This document shows, one piece after another, positions 35,745 to 42,186 of a stretch of 64,000 bases of DNA (its first letter is position 1; each line of letters begins with the position of its first letter). The position numbers were made by a program, and so were the translations under genes. The stretch comes from Pseudonocardia cypriaca (lineage in GTDB: Bacteria > Actinomycetota > Actinomycetes > Mycobacteriales > Pseudonocardiaceae), in the NCBI RefSeq assembly GCF_006717045.1, contig NZ_VFPH01000002.1, positions 372,001-436,000 of the forward strand, read 5' to 3'. The notes beneath the pieces were generated by a model, which saw only the letters and a list, made by a program, of their open reading frames with translations, had not been told where the DNA came from and did no database searches.

Positions 35745-37172
35745 TCACCCGCGCCTGCGCACCAGCGCCGTCGCGAGCACCGCGGCCGCGACGAGCGCCG
35801 CGCCACCCATCAGGATGTAGAGCTGCACCCCGGCCAGCGAGTTCGCGGCGACTCCTGCGACGAGCGTGTCGGTGGCCGTCGCGTTGAGCAGCATCACGCC
35901 GACGAAATTGAGCACGACCGACCCGACGCAAAGCACGACCGCCACCAGGCTGCCGATCGCACCGTGGTTCTCGGGCGGTGTCATGACGGTCGCGAGGTTG
36001 AAGCTGGAGGCGATGCCCGCGCCGGCGGCCACCCCGAGCAGGGTGGCGCAGACCAGCCCGATCGGGAGCACCGAGATGCCCACGAGCATCCCGAACGTGG
36101 CCAACAGCCCCACCGCGATCCCGGCGAGCAGCGTGCGCGCCGGACCGATCCGGGACGCGAGGACACCCGACACCGGACCACCGATCATGATCCCGACCGC
36201 GGACAGCATGAACAACGCGAGCACCACGTCGCCACCGCCGAGGCCGTAGCCGAGGCCGAGCTCGGGCGGCACTTCCGCGACGAGGCTCTTCAGCTGCAGC
36301 ATGCTCTGGATCGAGCCGGCCGTGAGCGCCACCGCTCCCAGCGTCAACGCCAGCGACCCGCTGTGCCCACGCAGGTCGACGATCGGCTCGGGGACCCGCA
36401 GCACGTGCCGCACCCCGGCGGCCAGCGCGATGACGCCGCCGACCAGCGCGGCCAGCAGACCCGGGTTCGCCAAGCCCAGGTCCGGAGCCATGCTGACGCT
36501 ACCGAGCACCGCGACCAGACCGGAACCGAGCAGCAGCGCCCCGACGAGGTCGACCGACCCGCCGGAGCGGATCGGCGGCTCCGGGATGAACAGCCGCACG
36601 GTGACCGCGCAGACAATCGCGAGAGCGATGGCGACGACGAAGACGCTCCGGTAGCCGAACGCGTCGATCGCCGGGTTCAGCAGGAACAGCGCGGGGATCC
36701 CCAGTACCGATGCGCCTGTGGTCACGACGCCGACGGCGGCCATCCCGACCCGTGGAGTGCAGACCTGGCGGGTGATCGCCACCGTGAGCAGGACCGCTCC
36801 CATGGCCGCGCCCTGCAGGAACCGCCCGAGCACGAAGACGACGACGTTCGGCGCGACCAGGCAGATGAGCGATCCCGCGAGCGTGACGAGCATGGTGACG
36901 ACGAGGATCCGGCGCTTGCCGTGGATGTCGGCGTTGCGGCCGAGCAGCGGCGCCCACATCGCGCCCGCCAGCATCGCACTCGAGTTGAGCCACGCGGCCT
37001 GGTCGGTCTGGAAGTGCCGCATCATGTCCGGCAACGCCAGGAGCGGGGCGACGATGACCAGGTCGGCCAACAGGTTCGCCCCGACGAGGATCACCAACCA
37101 GCCGACCAGCCGACCGCTCCACCTGTCCTCCGCGACGCCCGACGGGCGCGCTACCGACGTGACTTGCACCAT
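35745..37172 (-). CDS. MFS transporter, DHA2-like (14 helices)
   Basis: A 475-residue membrane protein with about 14 predicted helices and the motif LLGRNADIHGKRR after helix 2. LGRFLQGAAMGAVLLTVAI in helix 4 is typical of drug:H+ antiporters. The ATG at 37172 is preceded by GGAGAGAACTC. It converges on tetR but has no TTAAC-type operator upstream; a different palindrome, at 37227-37244, precedes it. Export of a toxic small molecule is the likely role, with substrate unknown. Confidence 0.9.
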   Translation of the reverse strand: MVQVTSVARPSGVAEDRWSGRLVGWLVILVGANLLADLVIVAPLLALPDMMRHFQTDQAAWLNSSAMLAGAMWAPLLGRNADIHGKRRILVVTMLVTLAGSLICLVAPNVVVFVLGRFLQGAAMGAVLLTVAITRQVCTPRVGMAAVGVVTTGASVLGIPALFLLNPAIDAFGYRSVFVVAIALAIVCAVTVRLFIPEPPIRSGGSVDLVGALLLGSGLVAVLGSVSMAPDLGLANPGLLAALVGGVIALAAGVRHVLRVPEPIVDLRGHSGSLALTLGAVALTAGSIQSMLQLKSLVAEVPPELGLGYGLGGGDVVLALFMLSAVGIMIGGPVSGVLASRIGPARTLLAGIAVGLLATFGMLVGISVLPIGLVCATLLGVAAGAGIASSFNLATVMTPPENHGAIGSLVAVVLCVGSVVLNFVGVMLLNATATDTLVAGVAANSLAGVQLYILMGGAALVAAAVLATALVRRRG

Positions 37173-37226
37173 GAGTTCTCTCCAGGTGGCGGCGGCCGGG
37201 AACACCCGACCGCCTCGAGGGTTTCT

Positions 37227-37244
37227 CTCTCCGGTTCCGGAGAG
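37227..37244. promoter_or_regulatory. Palindrome upstream of the DHA2-like gene
   Basis: CTCTCCGG-TT-CCGGAGAG is a perfect 8-bp inverted repeat with a 2-bp spacer, 55 bp before the transporter start and 20 bp after the glycosyltransferase stop. The tiny spacer argues for a protein-binding site rather than a terminator hairpin. Confidence 0.45.
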
Positions 37245-37263
37245 CGGTCCGTCCGCAGGGGCG

Positions 37264-38463
37264 CTACACCACGCCCGCGACGCGACGGCTGACGCGCACC
37301 CGGGCGGAGCCGCGTCGCACGTCGGCGTACACGTCCTCGAACGCGTCGAGCGTCGCGTCGAGGTCGTGTGCCGCGGCCGCCTCCCGGCCGGCCGCGCCCA
37401 TCCGCGCTCGGGCCGTCGGATCGCGGAGCAGGGCGGTGAGCGCCGCGGCGAGCCCGGCCACGTCTCCTGGCCCGTACAGCAGGCCGTTGCGCCCCGGGTG
37501 GACGAGGTGCGGGAGCGCGACGGCGTCGGCAGCCACCACGGGCCGCCCGGCCGCCATCGCCTCCAACGTCACCAGGCTCTGCAACTCGGCGATGCCCGGC
37601 ATGCAGAACACGCTGCACCGCCGGTAGGCCGCGGCGAGCGCGTCGTCGTCCACGGCGCCGCGGAACCGCACCCGGCCCGCCTGGCCGAGGTCCCGGGCCA
37701 GCGCGCTCCACCCGGCGCGGCGGGTGCCGTCACCGATGATCTCCAGCCGGGCCGGGCCGGGCACCAGCGTGAACGCCCGGATCAGCTCGTCGACCCGCTT
37801 CTCCCGCTCCAGCCGGCCCACGAACAGCACCGTGGGTTCGGGTTCGGATCCGGGTTCGGCGTCGCAGGCACCGAACCGGCTCAGGTCGATGCCGCAGGAC
37901 ACCGCGTGGCCCGAGAGCCCCGTGCGGGCGCCGAGCAGCTCGACGGCCCGCGGGGTGGGCGCGGTGACCGCATCGGCGTTCGCGTAGACCCGGGCGAGAT
38001 CCCGCCAGGCCCATCGGGACACCCGGTCGGCGAGCACGTCCGGCACCCGGGCGTGTTCGAGCATGTTCTCCGGCATGAAGTGGTTCGTGGCGACGGTCGG
38101 GTACCCGGCGCCGGACGCGGCCGCGAGCAGACCGCGCCCGACCTGGAAGTGCGACTGCACGTGCACCACGTCCGGGCGCACCGCCCGCAGCACCCGCTGC
38201 GCCCCCGCGGCGGCCGGGCCGGGCAGGCAGGCGCGGAACCGGTCCTGGCCGGGGACGCGGTAGGAGCGCAGCCGGTGCACCGCCGGCACGCCGTCCCCCT
38301 GGACCGGGGACGAGGCGGCGCCGGCGTCGGACGGCGCCACGACGTGCACCTCGTGCCCTCGCCGGGCGAGGCCTGCGGCCAGTCGCGCGGTGAACCGGGC
38401 GGCGCCGTTGATGTCGGGTGGGTAGGTGTCGGCGCCGATCAGGACGCGCAGCGGACGGTTCAC
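37264..38463 (-). CDS. GT4-family glycosyltransferase
   Basis: A 399-residue GT-B glycosyltransferase. The N-terminal domain has the acceptor loop TYPPDINGAARFTARLA (residues 13-29). The C-terminal donor domain contains VLFVGRLEREKRVDELI and VTLEAMAAGRPVVAADA, with E in the EX7E-like segment contacting a nucleotide sugar. Relatives in actinomycetes include PimB/MgtA-type mannosyltransferases acting on lipids. The GTG start overlaps the stop of the truncated DedA-like frame (GTGA). It would act at the inner face of the membrane. Confidence 0.9.
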   Translation of the reverse strand: MNRPLRVLIGADTYPPDINGAARFTARLAAGLARRGHEVHVVAPSDAGAASSPVQGDGVPAVHRLRSYRVPGQDRFRACLPGPAAAGAQRVLRAVRPDVVHVQSHFQVGRGLLAAASGAGYPTVATNHFMPENMLEHARVPDVLADRVSRWAWRDLARVYANADAVTAPTPRAVELLGARTGLSGHAVSCGIDLSRFGACDAEPGSEPEPTVLFVGRLEREKRVDELIRAFTLVPGPARLEIIGDGTRRAGWSALARDLGQAGRVRFRGAVDDDALAAAYRRCSVFCMPGIAELQSLVTLEAMAAGRPVVAADAVALPHLVHPGRNGLLYGPGDVAGLAAALTALLRDPTARARMGAAGREAAAAHDLDATLDAFEDVYADVRRGSARVRVSRRVAGVV

Positions 38464-38765
38464 GGTCGGTCCCTCGGGAGCGGGGCACCGCGGTCGGCGC
38501 CTGCGGGAAGCGGAAGGCGGGCGGCCGGGGCGCCTGCCGTGACGACGAGCCGGGCAACGGCCGTCCGGGCCGCGATCAACAGTGTTGCGACGGCGAGGCC
38601 GGTGACGGCGAGCAGCCACGGGCGCGTGGTCATGTGCTCGGCGAACCGGTCGCCGGCGAGGATCCCGAGGCCGACGAGCAGACCCAGGCGCAGCACCGTG
38701 GCGACACCGGCTGCGAGCGGCCGGATGGGGCGGAAGTCCTCGGCACGGGCGGCGAGGGCGGGCAC
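38460..38765 (-). pseudogene. Fusion relic: P-type ATPase start joined to DedA-like C-terminus
   Basis: An open frame of 101 codons from GTG 38765, still preceded by CAGGAG at the same spacing as the ATPase gene at 2538. Its first residues (VPALAARAEDF) match the ATPase start (VPAPAPPLEDS). From about residue 20 it matches the C-terminus of the DedA-like protein at 5102-5716, with 23 of 29 residues identical from LVGxGxLAGDRF to LLAVxGLA. The whole ATPase body and most of DedA are absent. It has two or three membrane segments and remains translatable and coupled to the glycosyltransferase gene, so it could persist as a small membrane protein. Confidence 0.8.
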
Positions 38766-38875
38766 GGTCACTCCTGGGGCGGTCGGGGATCGGTTCCCCA
38801 CCACGATCTCGGCCCCGGGTGAATCGCGATCATGACGCAGTTCGGAGTTCGGTAAGAGACGCTGCCGCTCTCGGC
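38766..38875 (-). repeat. Relic of the sensor-kinase tail and ATPase leader (copy of 2440-2537)
   Basis: Read on the minus strand, this DNA parallels the end of the sensor kinase gene and the ATPase leader. GTCTCTTACCG is shared exactly, then TCCGA, TCATGATC and TTCACC in the same order and spacing, ending in CAGGAG before the GTG. The peptide RLLPNSELRHDRDSP matches the kinase tail RLLPDSDPHHDHGSP at 9 of 15 positions. Upstream of about 38875 the similarity stops and the TetR operator region begins. Confidence 0.75.
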
Positions 38876-38897
38876 CGGCGTAGGCGCCGCTTGACCC

Positions 38898-38945
38898 CTT
38901 AACAGAGTTCAGGCATGCTGAACCAACCCACCGAACGTTGTTAAG
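38898..38945. promoter_or_regulatory. TetR operator B (before siderophore-interacting protein gene)
   Basis: CTTAACAGAGTTCA (38898-38911) and CGAACGTTGTTAAG (38932-38945) repeat the CTTAAC-N3-GTTC arms of operator A, with a 20-bp rather than 19-bp centre. The right arm ends 10 bp before the ATG at 38956, so binding would block that gene. A second near-palindrome, TTCAGGCATGCTGAA, occupies 38909-38923. Confidence 0.75.
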
Positions 38946-38955
38946 GGCGGTCTTC

Positions 38956-39786
38956 ATGCGCGCTGCAGGTGTCCGCACCCCCCGTCGCGCGCGACCCCGG
39001 GACCGGCGGGTGCTGACGTTGGCCGTCCAGGGCCGCGCGCGGATCAGCCCGCACTTCGTGTCGATCACACTGGGCGGGGACGACGTCCGGTACCTCGAGC
39101 GGTCCGGGTACGACCAGGCGGGCCGCCTGCTCTTCGCCGGCCCCGGACAGGACCGGCTCGCGCTCCCGAACAGCGCGAAGTGGATGCTCCGGTACACCCT
39201 CCAGCCGGCGGGACAGCGTCCCCGAACCAGGGCGTACACGATCCGGCGCTTCAGGCCGGACAAGCGCGCGTTCGACATCGAGATCGCCGTCCACCAGGAC
39301 GCCTCGGGTGGGTCCGCTGCCCCCGGAGCCGCGTGGGCGCTGACGGCCCGGCCCGGTGACGAGGTCGCCTTCGTCGACGGGGGATACACCTACGCGCCCA
39401 CCCCGGCCGCCACCTGGCAGCTGCTCGTCGGCGACGAGAGCGCACTGCCGGCGATCCTCGCGATCCTGGAACGCTCCAGCCACACGCTGCCGGCCGAGGT
39501 CTTCCTCGAGGTTCCCGACGAGGACGACGTCCGCCGCGACGTCACCACGCCGGCAGGAACGAGGATCCACTGGTTGCCCCGCAACGACCCCGCCACGAGG
39601 CCGGGCACGCTCGCCCTGCGGGCCGTGCGGGACGCACAGCTCCCTCACGGCCGCTTCTACACGTGGACCGCGGGCGAGGCATCCATGTCCACCGGGATCC
39701 GCAGGCACCTCGTCACCGAGCGCGCCGTGCCGAAGTCCGACATCACCTTCCGCGGCTATTGGAAGTACGGAAAGCCCAGCCCCTGA
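38956..39786 (+). CDS. Siderophore-interacting protein (FAD-dependent ferric reductase family)
   Basis: A 276-residue flavoprotein of the ViuB/SIP family. The FAD-binding RAYTIRRF motif is near residue 95, the NAD(P)-domain strand LLVGDESALPAILAILE is near 156-172, and RGYWKYGKP closes the protein. Such enzymes release iron from siderophores by reducing Fe(III) in the cytoplasm. The ATG lies just inside a TetR operator, linking it to the quinone reductase/monooxygenase regulon; redox protection or chelator release may be the common theme (inference). Confidence 0.92.
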   Translation: MRAAGVRTPRRARPRDRRVLTLAVQGRARISPHFVSITLGGDDVRYLERSGYDQAGRLLFAGPGQDRLALPNSAKWMLRYTLQPAGQRPRTRAYTIRRFRPDKRAFDIEIAVHQDASGGSAAPGAAWALTARPGDEVAFVDGGYTYAPTPAATWQLLVGDESALPAILAILERSSHTLPAEVFLEVPDEDDVRRDVTTPAGTRIHWLPRNDPATRPGTLALRAVRDAQLPHGRFYTWTAGEASMSTGIRRHLVTERAVPKSDITFRGYWKYGKPSP

Positions 39787-39848
39787 CCACGGCACTGTCC
39801 GCCGGCGCAGTACCCGTCCCGCTCCCTCCGCGACACGAGGAAACCGCT

Positions 39849-40250
39849 GTGACCACCTCCGCCCCCACCGCGCGCGGGTTCGCCCTTTCCGTGCTGACCA
39901 TCGTCGTCGGCGCCGGGATCCTCAACACCCTCATCGCGGTCGCCGCGCGAGCTCTCGGCGCGGACACCACCGCCGTCCCCGGCCTCACCGCGCCCGCCTA
40001 CCTGACGTTCACCGTGATCGGCACCGTCCTAGGCACCCTCGGCTGGAGCACCGTGCGCCGCTGTGCCGCCTCCCCCAGCCGGGTGATGTCCTGGTTGGTG
40101 CCGCTGGTCATCGTCGTCTCACTGGTTCCCGACGTCCTGATCGCGGTTTCCGCCGGCCCGGTGGCCGGCATCGCGCTGGGCCTGATGCACCTCGCGGTCC
40201 TCGCCGTGGCCCTTCCCACCTTCCGGCACTTCCTGCCACTGCCCCGCTGA
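39849..40250 (+). CDS. Small four-helix membrane protein (DUF6069-like)
   Basis: A 133-residue hydrophobic protein with four predicted helices (about residues 12-32, 49-68, 80-100 and 104-124). The sequence pattern, with a helix ending GWSTVRR and a PxxxxHFLPLPR tail, resembles the actinobacterial DUF6069 family of unknown function. The GTG at 39849 follows GAGGAAACC. It lies 62 bp behind the siderophore-interacting protein gene and should share its transcript. Confidence 0.7.
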   Translation: MTTSAPTARGFALSVLTIVVGAGILNTLIAVAARALGADTTAVPGLTAPAYLTFTVIGTVLGTLGWSTVRRCAASPSRVMSWLVPLVIVVSLVPDVLIAVSAGPVAGIALGLMHLAVLAVALPTFRHFLPLPR

Positions 40251-40265
40251 CGGCGGACCGGGCGA

Positions 40266-40300
40266 GCTCGATCCCCTCGTTCCGCACGAGGGGATCGAGC
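40266..40300. terminator. Strong bidirectional hairpin
   Basis: GCTCGATCCCCTCGT (40266-40280) and its exact complement (40286-40300) form a perfect 15-bp stem around the loop TCCGC. It sits between the convergent DUF6069-like and DHA2 genes, 15 bp after one stop and 24 bp before the other. It is the strongest terminator candidate in the window. Confidence 0.85.
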
Positions 40301-40324
40301 AGATAGCGCTGGCTGGCGGCCGGG

Positions 40325-41821
40325 TCAATGGACGGCGGGCGTCGCGGCGGGAGCCGGGCCGCGGACGAAGAACGCGCCGCCGATCGCGAACAGCGACAGG
40401 GTGGCCGCCACCAGGAACGCCGCGCGCACCCCGCCCGCGGTCTGCTCCACCAGCGGGAGGCCTTCCGCCGCGAGCGCCGACGAGCGCACCGACAGGACGC
40501 TGACCAGCAGCGCCACCCCGGCTGCACCGGCCAGCTGCTGGGCGGTGCTGAAGATCGCGCTGCCGTAGGAGTACAGCTTCGGCTGCACCGCTCCCAGGCC
40601 CGCGGTGAACAGCGGCGTGAACACGAACGCCAGCCCGAGCAACAGGAGCACGTGGAAGCCCACCACCTGCAGCAGCGAGGTGTCGGCGGTGAACAGCGTG
40701 GTGGACCACAACGCCGCACTCGTGGCGACCGTGCCGGGCACCAGCAGCGCCCGCGCTCCGAAGCGGTCGTACAGCCGTCCGACCACCGGCCCGAGCACGC
40801 CCATGAGCACGCCGCCCGGCAGGAGAAGCAGGCCCGTGACGAGTGGCTCGAGCATCAGCACGTTCTGCAGGTAGATCGGCAGCATGGTGCTCGTGCCCAG
40901 CAGCGTCGCCATCATCAGCATCATCAGCGCGCTCGCGGCCGTGAACGTGCGCGAGGTGAAGGTGCGCAGGTCCAGCAGCGCGCGATCGGACCGCTGCAGC
41001 ACCAGCTGCCGGGCGACGAACGCCGCCAGGCCGACGACGCCGATCGCGAACGCGACCCACACCACGACCGGTGAGGCGCCGCCGACGGCATGACCGATGC
41101 TGCTCAGGCCGTAGACCAGCCCGCCGAACCCGAGCGCCGACAGCACGACCGACACCACGTCGATCGGCGCGGCGGTGGGCTCACCGATGTTCGTGAGGCG
41201 CCGCATCCCCAGCACCAGCACGGTGAGCGCGATCGGCAGCACCAGCCAGAACATGTAGCGCCAGCCCAGCAGGTCCAGCACGATGCCAGACACGGTGGGC
41301 CCGATCGCAGGCGCGACCGAGATGACGACCGAGAGGTTGCCCATCAGGGCGCCCCGGCGGCCCGGGGGCACGAGCGTCATCACCGTGGTCATCAGCAGCG
41401 GCATCATGATCGCCGTGCCGCCGGCCTGGACCACCCGGCCGGCGAGCAGCACGCCGAAGCCCGGCGCGACCGCCGCGAGCAGCGTGCCCGTGCTGAACAG
41501 CAGCATCGCCGCGGCGTACAGGGTGCGGGTGGGCACCCGCCGGATCAGGAATCCGGTGATCGGGATGACCACCGACATCGTGAGCAGGAAGCCCGCGGTG
41601 AGCCACTGCCCCACGCTCGCGCCGACCTGCAGGTCGGCCATCAGCACCGGCAGCGCCACGCTCATGATCGTCTCGTTGAGGAGGACGACGAACGTGGAGA
41701 CCAGCAGCACCCCGATCATGGCGCGGTCGCGGGCGCCGAGCTGCCCGGAGGCGGCAGGAAGGCTTGCTTTCCCGTCGAGCGTGTCCGACGAGCCGATCGT
41801 GACCCCGGGCGCGCCGGTCAT
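40325..41821 (-). CDS. MFS drug transporter, DHA2/EmrB family (14 helices)
   Basis: A 498-residue efflux pump of the EmrB/QacA type with 14 predicted helices. VLLNETIMSVALPVLMADL is in helix 1, LAGRVVQAGGTAIMMPLL in helix 4, and the antiporter motif C region NLSVVISVAPAIGPTVSGI in helix 5. The ATG at 41821 is chosen because it overlaps the stop of a 50-codon upstream frame (ATGA) and begins the expected short cytoplasmic tail. The gene lies behind TetR operator C, so it should be induced together with the other regulon members. Confidence 0.93.
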   Translation of the reverse strand: MTGAPGVTIGSSDTLDGKASLPAASGQLGARDRAMIGVLLVSTFVVLLNETIMSVALPVLMADLQVGASVGQWLTAGFLLTMSVVIPITGFLIRRVPTRTLYAAAMLLFSTGTLLAAVAPGFGVLLAGRVVQAGGTAIMMPLLMTTVMTLVPPGRRGALMGNLSVVISVAPAIGPTVSGIVLDLLGWRYMFWLVLPIALTVLVLGMRRLTNIGEPTAAPIDVVSVVLSALGFGGLVYGLSSIGHAVGGASPVVVWVAFAIGVVGLAAFVARQLVLQRSDRALLDLRTFTSRTFTAASALMMLMMATLLGTSTMLPIYLQNVLMLEPLVTGLLLLPGGVLMGVLGPVVGRLYDRFGARALLVPGTVATSAALWSTTLFTADTSLLQVVGFHVLLLLGLAFVFTPLFTAGLGAVQPKLYSYGSAIFSTAQQLAGAAGVALLVSVLSVRSSALAAEGLPLVEQTAGGVRAAFLVAATLSLFAIGGAFFVRGPAPAATPAVH

Positions 41822-41970
41822 GAGAACGACGTCCCGGACGAACGAGCTACCGCGGCGATCGCCACCAGATCCTGCAGCACCCACGAACGACCGAGACCCG
41901 CCGGCTCGGCGGTGCGCGGCCCGTTCCGGAGCGCACCGGTCTCGCGGACGCCATACGCGAAGACACCCAT
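41818..41970 (-). CDS. Small 50-codon ORF coupled to the DHA2 pump (leader or small protein)
   Basis: ATG 41970 has GGAGGG 5 bp upstream, a better ribosome-binding site than the pump gene itself, and the frame runs for 50 codons to a TGA that overlaps the pump ATG (TCATGA). The peptide begins MGVFAYGVRETGAL and has no membrane segment or motif I recognise. It lies directly below TetR operator C. It may be a translational-coupling leader, or the remains of a larger gene whose last part is lost. Confidence 0.5.
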   Translation of the reverse strand: MGVFAYGVRETGALRNGPRTAEPAGLGRSWVLQDLVAIAAVARSSGTSFS

Positions 41971-41980
41971 CGCAACCCTC

Positions 41981-42027
41981 CATAACTAAGTTAAAGGCTG
42001 CGACCAGCATTACTGAACGCTGTTAAG
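41981..42027. promoter_or_regulatory. TetR operator C (before the DHA2 pump operon)
   Basis: CATAACTAAGTTAA (41981-41994) and TGAACGCTGTTAAG (42014-42027) keep the arm geometry and the 19-bp spacing of operator A. TAACTAAGTT, CAGCAT, CTGAAC and TTAAGGTGTCAA are identical in both at the same offsets. It lies 11 bp from the small ORF start on the minus strand. It may also affect the plus-strand gene at 42187. Confidence 0.8.
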
Positions 42028-42186
42028 GTGTCAAGTGAGACCGGCCCCTGCCCGCGAGCGCACACCCGCCGGCGGATGGTTCGGGCTCGGCCGCGTCGAG
42101 GAGTGACACCGCTCCACCCGCGACCGAGTGCATCCGGCAGGGGTCGAGTCACCGGCGGCCGATCCCGGGTGAGGACGGTGGATGTG

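Noticed and set aside
41822..42010. Longer start (ATG 41983) for the DHA2 pump
   Set aside because: It would add 54 residues with several cysteines and arginines unlike the family, and would put the start within the operator arm. The ATGA coupling at 41821 is more convincing.
42028..42186. GTG 42028 as start of the beta-helix-like gene
   Set aside because: It would begin inside the TetR operator and add 53 Arg-rich residues without similarity to a signal peptide.
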